64,000 nt of DNA from Campylobacter coli 76339 (GCA_000470055.1 HG326877.1:608735-672734), one strand, 5' to 3'; numbered from the stretch's first letter, positions 9,025 through 20,400 are shown. The notes: a model not told the origin generated them from the letters alone. Numbers and translations are program-made.

Positions 9025-9541
9025 AAGCAAAAAAACCTTTTGGCCTTATGGAATTTTAATTTCAATTTTTGCCATTGTGGTTGCTTGTATAACAACTATT
9101 GTGGTAGCAAGTAATTATCCTGTATATGAGGATGATTTTTATTTTGACTCTTATCAAAATGTTGAAAACAATTTTAATGTTATCCAAAAACAACAAGAGC
9201 AATTTGATGCCTTGTTTAAGGTTGAATTTCAAAACGATAAAGTTGATTTTATCGGTAAAAGAAAGATTGCAAGTTATGCAATCGATGCGGATTCTTATCT
9301 AGCGAAATTTAAAATAACAGCTTTAAGTGATAAGGTAAATACGCAAAATTTAAAGAGCGAAATCTTGCTCACAAGACCTCATACAAGAGAATTTGATCAA
9401 AAACTTTTGGGGCAAATTCAAGATGGAGTCTTAAGTGTGTCTTTGCCTCAGCTTGAAAAAGGTAGATGGCAACTCAAAATCAAACTCAGCACAGAAGATG
9501 AAATCATAGGTTTTTTTAGCTATGAGTTAAACGCTCAATGA
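9017..9541 (+). CDS. FixH-like membrane protein
   Basis: 174 residues with an N-terminal helix (about 9-32, WPYGILISIFAIVVACITTI) and a periplasmic beta-rich domain. The topology and the YEDDFYFDSYQNVENNFN region fit FixH/CcoG-partner proteins, which help mature cbb3 oxidase, probably through copper delivery. It overlaps the gene before by 8 bases and addB by 4, so the oxidase operon appears to continue through it. It corresponds to Cj1483c. Confidence 0.7.
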   Translation: MPKSKKTFWPYGILISIFAIVVACITTIVVASNYPVYEDDFYFDSYQNVENNFNVIQKQQEQFDALFKVEFQNDKVDFIGKRKIASYAIDADSYLAKFKITALSDKVNTQNLKSEILLTRPHTREFDQKLLGQIQDGVLSVSLPQLEKGRWQLKIKLSTEDEIIGFFSYELNAQ

Positions 9542-11904
9542 TGCTAAGAATATTTAGTTCCTCAAGAAAGATTAAAGAATATCAAGAAAAAGCAAAGGCT
9601 AAAAACGCTTTACTTGATTCTGCTTTACTTGTATCAGATTTTTTAGATCGAGTATGTGTAGTCAACTCTTTTAAAGCAAGCTCTTATGAGAGTTTGCTTT
9701 TAATGCAAGAAGCTTGTTTAAAAAGTAAAGATTTAGAAAAAAAATTAGGTATATCAGCTGAATTTTTTAATTTTTTAAAAAACAATGAATATCTTTTCTC
9801 CTTTTTTAAAGAATTAAGCTCAGAGAAAAAAAGCATACAAGATCTTAAAAACAATGATTATTATGCAACCTACAATGAGCATTTGGAAATTTTAGACGAG
9901 GTTTATACAAATTATCTTCTTTTACTTAAGCAACACAATTTATACGATGATTTGTCTTTAGCTCAAGACTATAAGCTTAATTTGGATTTTTTAAATGAAT
10001 ATGAAAGTATATATTATGACTTGCAAGGTTTTTTAAGTAAATTTGAAGAGGATTTGCTGTGTGAGATTTCTAAAATCAAAGATACAATCATAGGCTTTAA
10101 AACTAGTAAATTTAATCTTGAATACCTATTAGAACTTGACTTTTTAAAAGATATACACTTAGAGCTTGATATGTTTTATGAAGTCAATCTTTCACAAAAA
10201 AAGATTTTAAAACAAGAAAAACTTTCACATCCTGACATTTTAGTTAAATTAAAAGCCTTCGAGCTTAGATCTTTGCAGTGTGCTTTTGTTATGGATGAAA
10301 TTTCTAATTTTGTCCGAGCGGGAATAGATCCTGAAAAGATAGCCGTCATCACTCCTGATGAAAGTTTTTGTGAGCTTTTAAAACTTTTTGATAAAAACAA
10401 TATGTTAAATTTTGCTAGTGGAGTAAGCATTAAAGAAAGTTTGTTTTATCAAAAGATCAAAGCCCTATATAATGGCGCAAATTCAGACGCTTTTATCTAT
10501 AAGGCAGATGAGAATTATTTTGAGCAAGAAAAAAGTATGTTTGACTATCATAATGCTTTATTGCATTATTTAGAACTTCAATTTGAAGATTTTAGAACTC
10601 GCTTTGATCAAATTTGTGATTTGCAGTATTTTGAAAATTTAATCCACAGTTTTTTAAAAGATGAAAGTCAAGAGCTTATGAATTTGGTGCAAAAAGAGCT
10701 TTATTTTATAAAGGATTTGCTCAAGAACAAATCCTTAAAGCTTAAAGAACTCATGCAACTTTTTTTCATGCAATTAGATCAAATAAGATTAAGTCATGTT
10801 GGCGGTGGAAAAGTTACCGTTATGGGACTTTTAGAAAGCAGGGGACTTAAATTTGATGGCGTTATCATACTTGATTTCAATGAAGATTTTGTTCCTAAAA
10901 GAAGTATCAATGAGTTGTTTTTAAACAATGAAGTACGCAAAAAAGCAGGGCTTATAAGTTATGAAAGAAGAGAGAATTTACAAAGACTTTATTATGAAAA
11001 TTTGATGAAAAACGCTAAAAAACTTAGCATTAGTTTTGTGGAGAATGAAGAGCAAACCAGGTCGCGTTTTTTAGATGAGCTTGATTTTAATTTTTTTGAA
11101 GAAAAAACCACACCTTCTAAAGCCTATTTAAATGCTTTAAAACTTGGCTATCAAGGCGTAAGATTAAATTTAAATCCTATAAAAGCACCTGTTTTAAAAC
11201 ACGATATTTTTGAAAAAGAATTATCGTTTAGTCGTTTGAATTTATTTTTAAATCAAAAAAGAACTTATTTTTATCGTTATATTTTAGAATTACCTGAACC
11301 TAGAGCCTTAAGCGATGAAAGCAGGGCTAAAAATCAAGGAAATTTTATCCATAAAATGCTCGAGCTTTATTATAAGAATTATTCTAAAAATAATTTTGAC
11401 TTAAAAATTTTCAATGATTTGTTAGAGCAAGAATATCAAAAATACGGCATTAGCGAGCTTGAGCTTGAAATTTTTAAATTAAAATTTATACAATTTGCCG
11501 AAAATGAAAAAGAGCATTTTAAATTAGGTTATAAGGTGATTGAGCAAGAAAAGCGATATGATCGACCTTTAAATATCCAAAATCATACGATCAGGCTTAA
11601 GGGTATTATTGATCGTATCGATAAGCTTGAGGATAAACATTTTATCATTGATTATAAAAGTGGAAAAGTCCCTGAAAAATCCTTTCAGCTAGCTTTTTAT
11701 AAGGCTTTATACGATGAAAATGCAGAAGCAAAATTTTATGATTTAAATCAAATGCAATTTGTTGAAGAAAAGGCTAAAAGCTTGGATGAGCTTAAAGAAT
11801 GTCTAAAAGATTTGCTTGAGCAAAGAGAAGAAGAGATTGAATTTGAAAACGACAAAGATGAGTATTGCCCTTACAAAATCATCTACAAAAAGGATTTTAG
11901 ATGA
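9538..11904 (+). CDS. addB: AddB-type helicase-nuclease subunit
   Basis: 788 residues. It lacks a functional N-terminal Walker A, as expected of the AddB subunit in this group. Degenerate UvrD-like motifs are seen in the middle (VTVMGLLESRGLKFDGVIIL). The C-terminal PD-(D/E)XK nuclease has GNFIHKMLELYY, GIIDRIDKLEDKHF and IIDYKSGK. With AddA it resects double-strand breaks for RecA-dependent repair. It corresponds to Cj1482c and overlaps the fixH-like gene and addA by four bases each. Confidence 0.88.
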   Translation: MMLRIFSSSRKIKEYQEKAKAKNALLDSALLVSDFLDRVCVVNSFKASSYESLLLMQEACLKSKDLEKKLGISAEFFNFLKNNEYLFSFFKELSSEKKSIQDLKNNDYYATYNEHLEILDEVYTNYLLLLKQHNLYDDLSLAQDYKLNLDFLNEYESIYYDLQGFLSKFEEDLLCEISKIKDTIIGFKTSKFNLEYLLELDFLKDIHLELDMFYEVNLSQKKILKQEKLSHPDILVKLKAFELRSLQCAFVMDEISNFVRAGIDPEKIAVITPDESFCELLKLFDKNNMLNFASGVSIKESLFYQKIKALYNGANSDAFIYKADENYFEQEKSMFDYHNALLHYLELQFEDFRTRFDQICDLQYFENLIHSFLKDESQELMNLVQKELYFIKDLLKNKSLKLKELMQLFFMQLDQIRLSHVGGGKVTVMGLLESRGLKFDGVIILDFNEDFVPKRSINELFLNNEVRKKAGLISYERRENLQRLYYENLMKNAKKLSISFVENEEQTRSRFLDELDFNFFEEKTTPSKAYLNALKLGYQGVRLNLNPIKAPVLKHDIFEKELSFSRLNLFLNQKRTYFYRYILELPEPRALSDESRAKNQGNFIHKMLELYYKNYSKNNFDLKIFNDLLEQEYQKYGISELELEIFKLKFIQFAENEKEHFKLGYKVIEQEKRYDRPLNIQNHTIRLKGIIDRIDKLEDKHFIIDYKSGKVPEKSFQLAFYKALYDENAEAKFYDLNQMQFVEEKAKSLDELKECLKDLLEQREEEIEFENDKDEYCPYKIIYKKDFR

Positions 11905-14660
11905 AATTTAAGCCTTTTTTAGCCTTAGAAGCAAGCGCAGGAAGTGGTAAAACTTTTGCCTTAAGTGCGCGTTTTGTGGCTCTTATCTTGCAAGGAGCAA
12001 AAATAAATGAAATTTTAGCCCTAACTTTTACCAAAAAAGCAAGCAACGAAATGAAAAAAAGGATTATTGAGACTTTTTTAAATTTGGAAAAAGAAAGTAA
12101 AAAAAGCGAGCGTAAAGAGCTTTGTGAGCTTTTAGGGTGCGAAGAAGATGAGCTGATATTTTTAAGAGATAAGAAAAAACAAGAGTTTTTAAGACAAGAG
12201 CTTAAGATAAGCACATTTGATTCTTTTTTTAGTCGAATTTTAAGAGCTTTTGCTTTAAATTTGGGATTAAGTAGCGATTTTGATACAAGCGAAGAAAAGC
12301 TTGATGTTAGGGCTATTTTTTTAAAATTACTCAACCGCCAAGAATTAAAAGATCTAGCTTATTATAAAGTGAGTTTAGAGGATAATCATGATTTTTTCGA
12401 AGAGCTTGAAAATTTCTATGAAAATGCATATTTTAAAGAATGTGTAAGGATTCCTAATCCTTCAAAAGCTTCTATTTATCAAGCCTATAATGATTTAAGG
12501 GTTTATTGTTTAAGCTTGGATCATGTTAAAGGATATAAACATTTATGCACACATTTTAAAGATGAAGTGCTTCAATTAAGTCAGCTTGCAAATCCAAAGC
12601 TTTTAAATTTAACAGCAAAATATCTGCAAGACTTAGAAGACAGTGATGCCCAATTTAGCCAAAAAAGAAAAGCATTTATCAAAGCTTTAGATACTTATGC
12701 TAAAGAGCTTGAAGAATATAAGATCGCAAACTTAATGAATCTTTTAAGCCATTTTAGCAAGGCTAAAGATATCATCCAAAAAGATAAAAATACTTTAAAT
12801 TTTAGTGATATTAGCCGAAGGGTGCTAGATCTTATCAGAAGTGATTTTAAAGATATGATTTATTTTCGCTTGGATGGCTATATTTCTCATTTATTAATCG
12901 ATGAATTTCAAGATACTAGCGTGCTACAGTATCAAATTTTAAGACCTTTGATCGCCGAGCTTGTTTCGGGCGAGGGCGTGAAGAAAAATAGAACCTTTTT
13001 TTATGTGGGCGATAAAAAACAAAGTATCTATCGTTTTAGAAAGGGTAAAAAAGAACTTTTTGATTTGTTGCAAACTGAATTTAAACAAATCCAAAAAGAT
13101 CAACTCACGATCAATTACCGCTCTAAACAAATTTTGGTTGATTTTGTCAATAAAACCTTTCAAAGTAAGATTAAAGACTACACCCCTCAACTTTCTTTAG
13201 AAAGCAAAAAAGGTGGCTTTGTGCGTGTGATCGAGTCGCAAGAAACAAAGGTAGATAAAGATCAGACCAAAGAAATTCAAGATAAAACCCTAGAAGCTTT
13301 GCTAGAGCAGCTTAAATTTTTAAAAAGTAAAAATATCGCTTATGATGATATTTGCATTTTGTGTTGGAAAAATAACGATGCGGATATGATTTTGGATTTT
13401 TTACACGAGCAAGATATCCCAGCCTTTACTCAAAGTAATATTTTACTCGAAAATAAAGCCTGCGTAAGAGTACTTTTAGAATACGCTAAATATTGCATTT
13501 TTGGCGATGAATTTTACTTGCATTTTTTGAAAGAAATGTTAGGCTTTGAGCCTTTGAAATTAAAGCTTGATTTGGCAAAAAGTGCTGTGCAAAATATGCT
13601 TTATTTGATTAAAGAATTAAAACTTGATCTTAATGATATGGCTTTGATTCAGTTTATAGAATACGCTAAAAGCAAGGATGATTTTTTAAAGCTTTTGTTT
13701 GAGCCTTGCACTTTAAAAATTATGAGTGAGCAAAACAGGGGTGTAAATATCATGACTGTGCACAAATCCAAGGGCTTGGAATTTGATCATGTGATTTTAC
13801 TTGATAGTCTTTCAAAAAACAATCCCAACAACAAAACCATAATGCTTGAGTACGATATCGATCAAGGTTGGGAGCTTCACATAAAAGATAGCTACCGAAA
13901 AGCGACTCAAGAGAGCGAATATAAAGCATTTATCGATAAAATAGAAAAAGCGGATTATGAAGATGATATCAATAAGCTTTATGTTGCTTTTACAAGAGCA
14001 AAAGACAGTCTTATCGTCATCAAAAGAAATGCTTCATTTCAAAATGGTCATTATCCAAGCTATTTAAACACTATGCTTGACATTGAAATTCAAGAATTAG
14101 GTGAGATAGAAATTCAAACCAATGACACCCACTTGCCTCAAAAAGAAAGCTTTCAAGCCTTAATGGAATTTGAAAAAATTCCTTTACAGGATATAGAAAG
14201 AAAAGAAAATACAAGCTCGGATGAAATTTATTTTGGAAATGCTTTTCACTTTTTTATGCAGAATTTAAAGCTTCCACAAGGAGAAAATTTTGACATTCTT
14301 TGTCAGAAGGTGAGCAGTAAATTTAGACATTTTTTAAATCACGATGATTTTGAAAAGCTTTTTAAAAGGATAAAAAATTTACTTACTAATGTCCAATTTC
14401 AAAAACTCATCGAAAATAAAAAATTACTCAAAGAGCAGGCTTTGAGTTTTCAAGGTGAGATCAAACAGCTTGATTTGCTTGCTTTAGACGAGGATGAAGC
14501 TATCATTATAGACTATAAAACGGGTTTGAATTTCAACAAGCACAAAGAGCAGGTTTTGCTTTATAAAGAAGCTATCGAGAAGATTTTAGTCAAGAAATCA
14601 ACTCAAGCTTTTTTAGTCTATGTTTTAGAAGATAAGGTAGAATTGATAGAGGTTTATTAA
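11901..14660 (+). CDS. addA: AddA-type UvrD/Rep helicase with nuclease domain
   Basis: 919 residues. Walker A is at residues about 10-18 (ASAGSGKTF), helicase motif II at LIDEFQDTS, motif III at VGDKKQSIYRFR, then INYRSK, VMTVHKSKGLEFD and LYVAFTRAKD. A C-terminal nuclease motif, IIIDYKTG, follows. This is the motor subunit of AddAB (Cj1481c). The start overlaps addB. No terminator is visible in the 148 bases before rplM. Confidence 0.93.
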   Translation: MKFKPFLALEASAGSGKTFALSARFVALILQGAKINEILALTFTKKASNEMKKRIIETFLNLEKESKKSERKELCELLGCEEDELIFLRDKKKQEFLRQELKISTFDSFFSRILRAFALNLGLSSDFDTSEEKLDVRAIFLKLLNRQELKDLAYYKVSLEDNHDFFEELENFYENAYFKECVRIPNPSKASIYQAYNDLRVYCLSLDHVKGYKHLCTHFKDEVLQLSQLANPKLLNLTAKYLQDLEDSDAQFSQKRKAFIKALDTYAKELEEYKIANLMNLLSHFSKAKDIIQKDKNTLNFSDISRRVLDLIRSDFKDMIYFRLDGYISHLLIDEFQDTSVLQYQILRPLIAELVSGEGVKKNRTFFYVGDKKQSIYRFRKGKKELFDLLQTEFKQIQKDQLTINYRSKQILVDFVNKTFQSKIKDYTPQLSLESKKGGFVRVIESQETKVDKDQTKEIQDKTLEALLEQLKFLKSKNIAYDDICILCWKNNDADMILDFLHEQDIPAFTQSNILLENKACVRVLLEYAKYCIFGDEFYLHFLKEMLGFEPLKLKLDLAKSAVQNMLYLIKELKLDLNDMALIQFIEYAKSKDDFLKLLFEPCTLKIMSEQNRGVNIMTVHKSKGLEFDHVILLDSLSKNNPNNKTIMLEYDIDQGWELHIKDSYRKATQESEYKAFIDKIEKADYEDDINKLYVAFTRAKDSLIVIKRNASFQNGHYPSYLNTMLDIEIQELGEIEIQTNDTHLPQKESFQALMEFEKIPLQDIERKENTSSDEIYFGNAFHFFMQNLKLPQGENFDILCQKVSSKFRHFLNHDDFEKLFKRIKNLLTNVQFQKLIENKKLLKEQALSFQGEIKQLDLLALDEDEAIIIDYKTGLNFNKHKEQVLLYKEAIEKILVKKSTQAFLVYVLEDKVELIEVY

Positions 14661-14765
14661 CGAGATATTGATTAAAATACTATTTTTCTGTACTAGCGAT
14701 AAGAAATAAATAATTTATTAAACTTTAAATATTCTTAAATTAAGTATTATTTAAGTAAAAATAAT

Positions 14766-14771
14766 TATAAT
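14766..14771 (+). promoter_or_regulatory. -10 element for rplM-rpsI
   Basis: TATAAT 38 bases before ATG 14809, in a 148-base gap (14661-14808) that otherwise shows only AT-rich sequence. A weak ribosome site, AAAGG, is at 14796-14800. Confidence 0.55.
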
Positions 14772-14808
14772 CTCATTTTCAAAAAATTTTTGGCAAAGGT
14801 AAAGAATT

Positions 14809-15234
14809 ATGACAAAGATAACAAAGCCAAACGAAGTTAAACGAGAATGGATTGTTTTAGACGCAGAAGGCAAACGCTTTGGTCGTCTTTTAACTGAAGT
14901 AGCAACAATTTTAAGAGGTAAAAACAAACCTTGCTTTACTCCTAATGTTGATTGTGGTGATTATGTGATTATCATCAATGCTTCAAAAGCTGTATTTACA
15001 GGTGCAAATAAAGCAGAAGATAAGCTTTATCACAGACATTCAGGATATTTTGGAAGCGTAAAAAGCGAAAAATTCGGAGATTTACTTGAAAAAAATCCTG
15101 CAAAATTATATAAATTAGCAGTTAGAGGTATGCTTCCTAAAACAAATTTGGGTAGAGCGATGCTTAAAAAATTAAAAATTTATGCGGGTAGTGAGCACCC
15201 ACACACTGCGCAAATTGCTAAAGAAGGAAAATAA
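14809..15234 (+). CDS. rplM: 50S ribosomal protein L13
   Basis: 141 residues, the normal length, containing the L13 signature regions [22 protein letters not shown] and [20 protein letters not shown]. It binds 23S rRNA early in large-subunit assembly. It is paired with rpsI, 2 bases downstream, as in most bacteria. Confidence 0.98.
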   Translation: MTKITKPNEVKREWIVLDAEGKRFGRLLTEVATILRGKNKPCFTPNVDCGDYVIIINASKAVFTGANKAEDKLYHRHSGYFGSVKSEKFGDLLEKNPAKLYKLAVRGMLPKTNLGRAMLKKLKIYAGSEHPHTAQIAKEGK

Positions 15235-15236
15235 TC

Positions 15237-15626
15237 ATGGCAACAACATATGCAACAGGTAAAAGAAAAACTGCTATAGCAAAAGTATGGGTAAAACCAG
15301 GTAGCGGTAAAATCAGCGTTAATGGTATCGATTTAAATACTTGGCTTGGTGGACATGAAGCGATCAAACTTAAAGTAGTTCAGCCTTTACTTGTAACTAA
15401 GCAAGAAACTTCAATGGATATCAAAGCAACGACTTTAGGTGGTGGTTATAGTGCTCAAGCTGAAGCTTTAAGACACGGAATTTCAAGAGCTTTAGCAGCT
15501 ATGGATGCTGATTTTAGAGCTTTATTAAAACCTAAAGGACTTCTTACTAGAGATAGCAGAACTGTTGAGCGTAAAAAATACGGACGCCGCAAAGCAAGAA
15601 GAAGCCCACAATTCTCTAAACGTTAA
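15237..15626 (+). CDS. rpsI: 30S ribosomal protein S9
   Basis: 129 residues, with [18 protein letters not shown] at the N-terminus and the conserved basic C-terminus ending RRSPQFSKR, whose last Lys-Arg contacts P-site tRNA. A strong hairpin terminator follows directly. Confidence 0.98.
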   Translation: MATTYATGKRKTAIAKVWVKPGSGKISVNGIDLNTWLGGHEAIKLKVVQPLLVTKQETSMDIKATTLGGGYSAQAEALRHGISRALAAMDADFRALLKPKGLLTRDSRTVERKKYGRRKARRSPQFSKR

Positions 15627-15632
15627 TTTTTG

Positions 15633-15660
15633 GCGGGATCTTCCCGCTTCTTCATCTTTT
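15633..15660 (+). terminator. Rho-independent terminator after rpsI
   Basis: GCGGGA (15633-15638), loop TCT, TCCCGC (15642-15647), then the T-rich run TTCTTCATCTTTT. It is the clearest GC-rich hairpin noted in the window and separates the ribosomal pair from cadF. Confidence 0.85.
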
Positions 15661-15693
15661 ATCACTTTTTTATCACTTATTTTCTACATTTTA

Positions 15694-15702
15694 TGATATA
15701 AT
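15694..15702 (+). promoter_or_regulatory. Extended -10 promoter for cadF
   Basis: TGATATAAT, a full extended -10 element, lies 41 bases before ATG 15744. TGAAAGG at 15731-15737 is the ribosome site. Confidence 0.65.
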
Positions 15703-15743
15703 TGAATTATACTACTCGTTAAATTATTTATGAAAGGCTTTTG

Positions 15744-16724
15744 ATGAAAAAGTTATTACTATGTTTAGGATTAGCAAGTGTTTTATTGGGTGCAGATAAT
15801 AATGTAAAATTTGAAATTACCCCTACCTTGAACTATAATTATTTTGAGGGAAATTTAGATATGGATAATCGCTATGCACCTGGGGTTAGACTTGGATATC
15901 ATTTTGATGATTTTTGGCTTGATCAATTAGAGCTAGGCTTAGAACACTACTCAGATGTAAAATATACAAATTCTACTCTTACTACAGATATCACTAGAAC
16001 TTATTTGAGTGCTATCAAAGGCATTGATTTGGGTGAGAAATTTTATTTTTATGGTTTAGCTGGTGGAGGATATGAAGATTTCTCTAAGGGCGCTTTTGAT
16101 AATAAAAGTGGCGGATTTGGTCATTATGGTGCGGGCTTAAAATTCCGCTTAAGTGACTCTTTGGCTTTAAGACTTGAAACAAGAGATCAAATTTCTTTCC
16201 ATAATGCAAACCATAGTTGGGTTTCAACTTTGGGTATTAGTTTTGGCTTTGGTGCTAAGAGAGAAAAAGTTGTAGCCGAACAAGTAAAAGAAGTAGCTAT
16301 AGAGCCTCGTGTAGCTGCATCTACACAATCACAATGTCCTGCAGAGCCAAGAGAGGGTGCTATGCTAGATGAAAATGGTTGTGAAAAAACAATTTCTTTT
16401 GAAGGACATTTTGGTTTTGATAAGGTAGATATCAATCCATCCTTTGAAGAAAAAATCAAAGAAATTGCTCAAATTTTAGATGAAAATGCAAGATATGATA
16501 CTATTTTAGAGGGTCATACTGATAATATAGGCTCAAGAGCATACAATCAAAAACTTTCAGAAAGACGTGCTGAAAGCGTTGCAAAAGAACTTGAAAAATT
16601 TGGCGTAGATAAAGATCGTATCCAGACAGTTGGTTATGGTCAAGATAAACCTCGCTCAAGCAATGATACCAAAAAGGGTAGAGCAGATAACAGAAGAGTG
16701 GATGCTAAATTTATCCTAAGATAA
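15744..16724 (+). CDS. cadF: Fibronectin-binding outer membrane adhesin CadF
   Basis: 326 residues. The signal peptide [17 protein letters not shown] precedes a beta-barrel OmpA-type domain (20-175). A linker with [16 protein letters not shown] follows, then a short Cys-containing segment ([18 protein letters not shown]) and a C-terminal OmpA-like peptidoglycan-binding domain ([20 protein letters not shown]). CadF binds fibronectin and promotes epithelial adherence. C. jejuni CadF is about 319 residues; the longer linker here is the form I associate with C. coli. A TTG three bases upstream is less likely as start. It overlaps the next gene by one base. Confidence 0.96.
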   Translation: MKKLLLCLGLASVLLGADNNVKFEITPTLNYNYFEGNLDMDNRYAPGVRLGYHFDDFWLDQLELGLEHYSDVKYTNSTLTTDITRTYLSAIKGIDLGEKFYFYGLAGGGYEDFSKGAFDNKSGGFGHYGAGLKFRLSDSLALRLETRDQISFHNANHSWVSTLGISFGFGAKREKVVAEQVKEVAIEPRVAASTQSQCPAEPREGAMLDENGCEKTISFEGHFGFDKVDINPSFEEKIKEIAQILDENARYDTILEGHTDNIGSRAYNQKLSERRAESVAKELEKFGVDKDRIQTVGYGQDKPRSSNDTKKGRADNRRVDAKFILR

Positions 16725-17362
16725 TGAAAAAAACTATTTTATTTGACTTAGATGGCACTTTAATTGATTCTACTGATGCCATCTTAAATTCTTTCCAAGG
16801 AGCTTTTAAGATCCTTGGATTAACTCCAAAAAATAATGAAGAAATCAAAAACCTCATAGGTCATCCTTTAGAGCATATGTTCAAATTTCTTTATCATGAT
16901 AAGGCGAACTTGAGTGAAGAATTTGTCTTAGCTTATCGTGAAATTTACTCACAAATTTATTTGGAGCAAACCACTCTTTTACCTAAAGCAAAAGAAGCCT
17001 TGGAATTAGCTTTTGAAATCGCAGACTTGGGTATAGTTACAACTAAGGGTGGAAAATTTACTCCATTGTTGCTAGAGCATTTAGGGGTAAAAAAGTTCTT
17101 TAAGGTTTTAATAACACTTGAAGATGTAACAAATCCGAAACCTCACGCAGAACCTATACTTTTAGCCTTAAAAAAGATGCAAAAAACTCAAGAGAATGCC
17201 TATATGATAGGCGATACGATCCTAGATATCCAAGCAGCAATGGCAGCAAATGTTACCCCTTTGGCTTTGAGTTGTGGCTATGGGAATGAAGATGAGTTAA
17301 AGCTCCATTCTATGGTGTTTCCAAGCGCTTACAAATCGGTTTTATATATAAAAAATAATTAA
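16724..17362 (+). CDS. HAD-family phosphatase, phosphoglycolate phosphatase-like
   Basis: 212 residues. HAD motif I is FDLDGTLIDST at the N-terminus, motif II lies near IVTTKGG, the motif III lysine is in NPKPHAEPIL, and motif IV is MIGDTILDIQAA. The helical cap between motifs I and II matches Gph/PGP-type enzymes. The substrate cannot be read from sequence. It shares the TAATG junction with cadF and may be cotranscribed. It corresponds to Cj1477c. Confidence 0.85.
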   Translation: MKKTILFDLDGTLIDSTDAILNSFQGAFKILGLTPKNNEEIKNLIGHPLEHMFKFLYHDKANLSEEFVLAYREIYSQIYLEQTTLLPKAKEALELAFEIADLGIVTTKGGKFTPLLLEHLGVKKFFKVLITLEDVTNPKPHAEPILLALKKMQKTQENAYMIGDTILDIQAAMAANVTPLALSCGYGNEDELKLHSMVFPSAYKSVLYIKNN

Positions 17363-17402
17363 ACTAAGTTCAAGTCTTTGTTAAACGCCTTTTAAGAGAA
17401 TT

Positions 17403-17408
17403 TATAGT
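17403..17408 (+). promoter_or_regulatory. Possible -10 element for the pyruvate oxidoreductase gene
   Basis: TATAGT 56 bases before ATG 17465. A strong ribosome site, AAGGAAGG, is at about 17452-17459. The long spacing to the start implies a leader of about 50 bases. Confidence 0.4.
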
Positions 17409-17464
17409 AAATTGATAGCCGAAAAATTATAAAAATTATCAATTAATAATAAAGGAAGGTTTCT

Positions 17465-20400
17465 ATGGGTAAAATTATGAAAACTATGGATGGAAACGAG
17501 GCAGCTGCATATGCTGCGTATGCCTTTACCGAAGTAGCCGGTATTTATCCTATTACACCTAGCTCCCCTATGGCTGATTATACCGATATGTGGGCAGCTG
17601 CGGGTAAGAAAAATCTTTTTGGTGTTCCAGTAAAAATTGTTGAAATGCAAAGTGAGGCAGGTGCAGCAGGTACTGTGCACGGATCGCTACAAACAGGAGC
17701 TTTAACCACAACTTATACAGCTTCTCAAGGTTTATTGCTCAAAATTCCAAATATGTATAAAATCGCAGGTCAATTACTCCCCTGTGTTATCCATGTAGCA
17801 GCGCGTTCTTTAGCAGCACAAGCTTTATCTATCTTTGGTGATCATCAAGATATTTATGCTGCAAGACAGATTGGTTTTGCTATGCTTTGTTCGCACTCTG
17901 TACAAGAGACTATGGACTTAGCTGGGGTAGCGCATTTATGTGCGATTAAAGGAAGAGTGCCGTTTTTACACTTCTTCGATGGCTTTAGAACTTCACACGA
18001 AATTCAAAAAGTTGAAGTAATGGATTATGCACATTTTGATAGATTATTAGATCGCAAAGCTTTACTTGAATTTAGAAATAGTGCTTTAAATCCTGAAAAT
18101 CCTAAAACACGTGGAACAGCTCAAAACGATGATATTTATTTTCAAACAAGAGAGGTAAGCAACCGTTTCTATGATGCTTTACCAGATGTTGTAAATGAAT
18201 ATATGCAAGAAATTTCAAAAATCACAGGTAGAGAATATAAACCATTTACTTATTATGGACATGAAGAGCCTGAAAGAATTGTTATAGCTATGGGTTCTGT
18301 GACTCAAACTCTTGAAGAAGTTGTGGATTATCTTAATTCTAAGGGTGAAAAAGTAGGGATTGTAAAGGTTTATCTATATCGTCCATTCAGTTTAAAATAC
18401 TTCTTTGATGTTATGCCAAAATCTGTGAAAAAAATAGCTGTTTTAGATAGAACTAAAGAGCCAGGAAGTCTTGGAGAGCCTTTATATCTTGATATCAAAT
18501 CAGCTTTCTATGGCAAAGAAAATGCTCCTGTTATCGTAGGAGGAAGATATGGACTTTCTTCTAAAGATGTCGATCCTGCGCAAATGATAGCGGTGTTTGA
18601 AAATCTTAAGCTTGATAATCCAAAAGATGGCTTTACAGTTGGGATTATCGATGATGTTACTCACACTTCTTTGCAAACAGGAGAAAAGATTTCATTAGGA
18701 GATGAAAGTGCTATAGAATGTTTATTTTATGGACTAGGTGCAGACGGTACTGTGGGTGCTAATAAAAATTCTATTAAAATCATCGGAGATAAAACAGATT
18801 TTTATGCACAAGCGTATTTTGCTTATGATTCTAAAAAATCAGGGGGTTATACAAGAAGCCATTTAAGATTTTCTAAAAAGCCAATCCGTTCAACCTATCT
18901 TGTTTCAACTCCACATTTCATCGCTTGTTCGGTAGCGGCTTATCTTGAAATTTATGATGTTTTAGCAGGAATTCGAAAAGGAGGAACTTTCCTTTTAAAT
19001 AGTATTTGGAATGCTGAAGAAACTATAAGACAACTTCCAGATGCAGTTAAGAAGACTTTGGCTGAAAAAGAAGTGAATTTTTATATCATCAATGCTACAA
19101 AACTTGCTCGTGATATAGGACTTGGAAATCGTACAAATACTATCATGCAATCTGCCTTTTTCAAACTTGCAAAAATCATTCCTTATGAAGATGCTCAAAA
19201 ATATATGAAAGAGCTAGCTTATAAGTCTTATAGCAAAAAAGGTGATGCTATTGTAGAGATGAATTACAAAGCTATTGATGTAGGAGCAGATGGACTTGTA
19301 AAAGTAGAAGTTGATCCAAGCTGGAAAAATTTAGAAATCAAAGAAAAAGAACAAACCAATGCCTATAAGGGTACTGAATTTGTTGAAAAGATCGTTAAGC
19401 CTATGAATGCAGCAAAAGGGGATGAATTACCTGTATCTACTTTCTTAGGTTATGAAGATGGAAGCTTTGAGCATGGAACGACTGAATATGAAAAACGTGG
19501 CGTTGGGGTAATGGTACCAAGATGGATAGAGGCTAATTGTATCCAATGTAATCAATGTGCTTCTGTATGTCCGCATGCGGTTATTAGACCATTTTTGATC
19601 AATGATGAAGAAATGGCCAAAGCTCCAAGAGGAGTAAAAGATCACGCTTTAGAAGCTAAGGGAACTAAAGGTGAAAAATTAAGTTTCAAAATTCAGGTTT
19701 CTCCACTTGATTGTACAGGCTGTGAGCTTTGTGTGCATGAGTGTCCTACTAAAGAAAAATCTTTGGTTATGGTTCCTCTTCAAGAAGAAATGGATTTTGG
19801 TGAGCAAGAAAATGCAGATTATTTATTTAAAGAAATTACTTACAAAGATGATATCTTAAATAAAGAAAGTACCAAAGGAGCGCAGTTTGCTCAGCCTTTA
19901 TTTGAATTCCATGGAGCATGTCCAGGCTGTGGTGAAACTCCTTATATCACTTTGATTACAAGATTGTTCGGTGAAAGAATGATTGTTGCTAATGCTACGG
20001 GATGTAGTTCGATTTATGGAGGTTCGGCTCCTTCTACCCCTTATAGAAAAAGTGTGAAAAATGGACACGGTCCTGCTTGGGGAAATTCATTGTTTGAAGA
20101 TAATGCTGAATTTGGCTTGGGCATGAAAATTGCCACTGAAAATACAAGATATCGTATTGAAAATATTATGAATGAAAATATGCAAAAAGTACCTAACGCT
20201 TTAGCAGCATTATTTAAAGAATGGATTGCTAATAAAGACAAAGGCGCAGAATCAGTGGAAATCAAAGATAAGATGATACCTATTTTAGAGCAAAACACTG
20301 ATATTAAAGCTGTTCAAGATATTTTAAATTTAAAACATTTTCTAAGTAAAAAATCTCACTGGATTTTTGGTGGTGATGGTTGGGCCTATGATATAGGTTA

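Noticed and set aside
9538-9700. Start of addB as a functional helicase ATPase
   Set aside because: No GxxGxGKT motif occurs in the N-terminal region; the motor motifs are in AddA.
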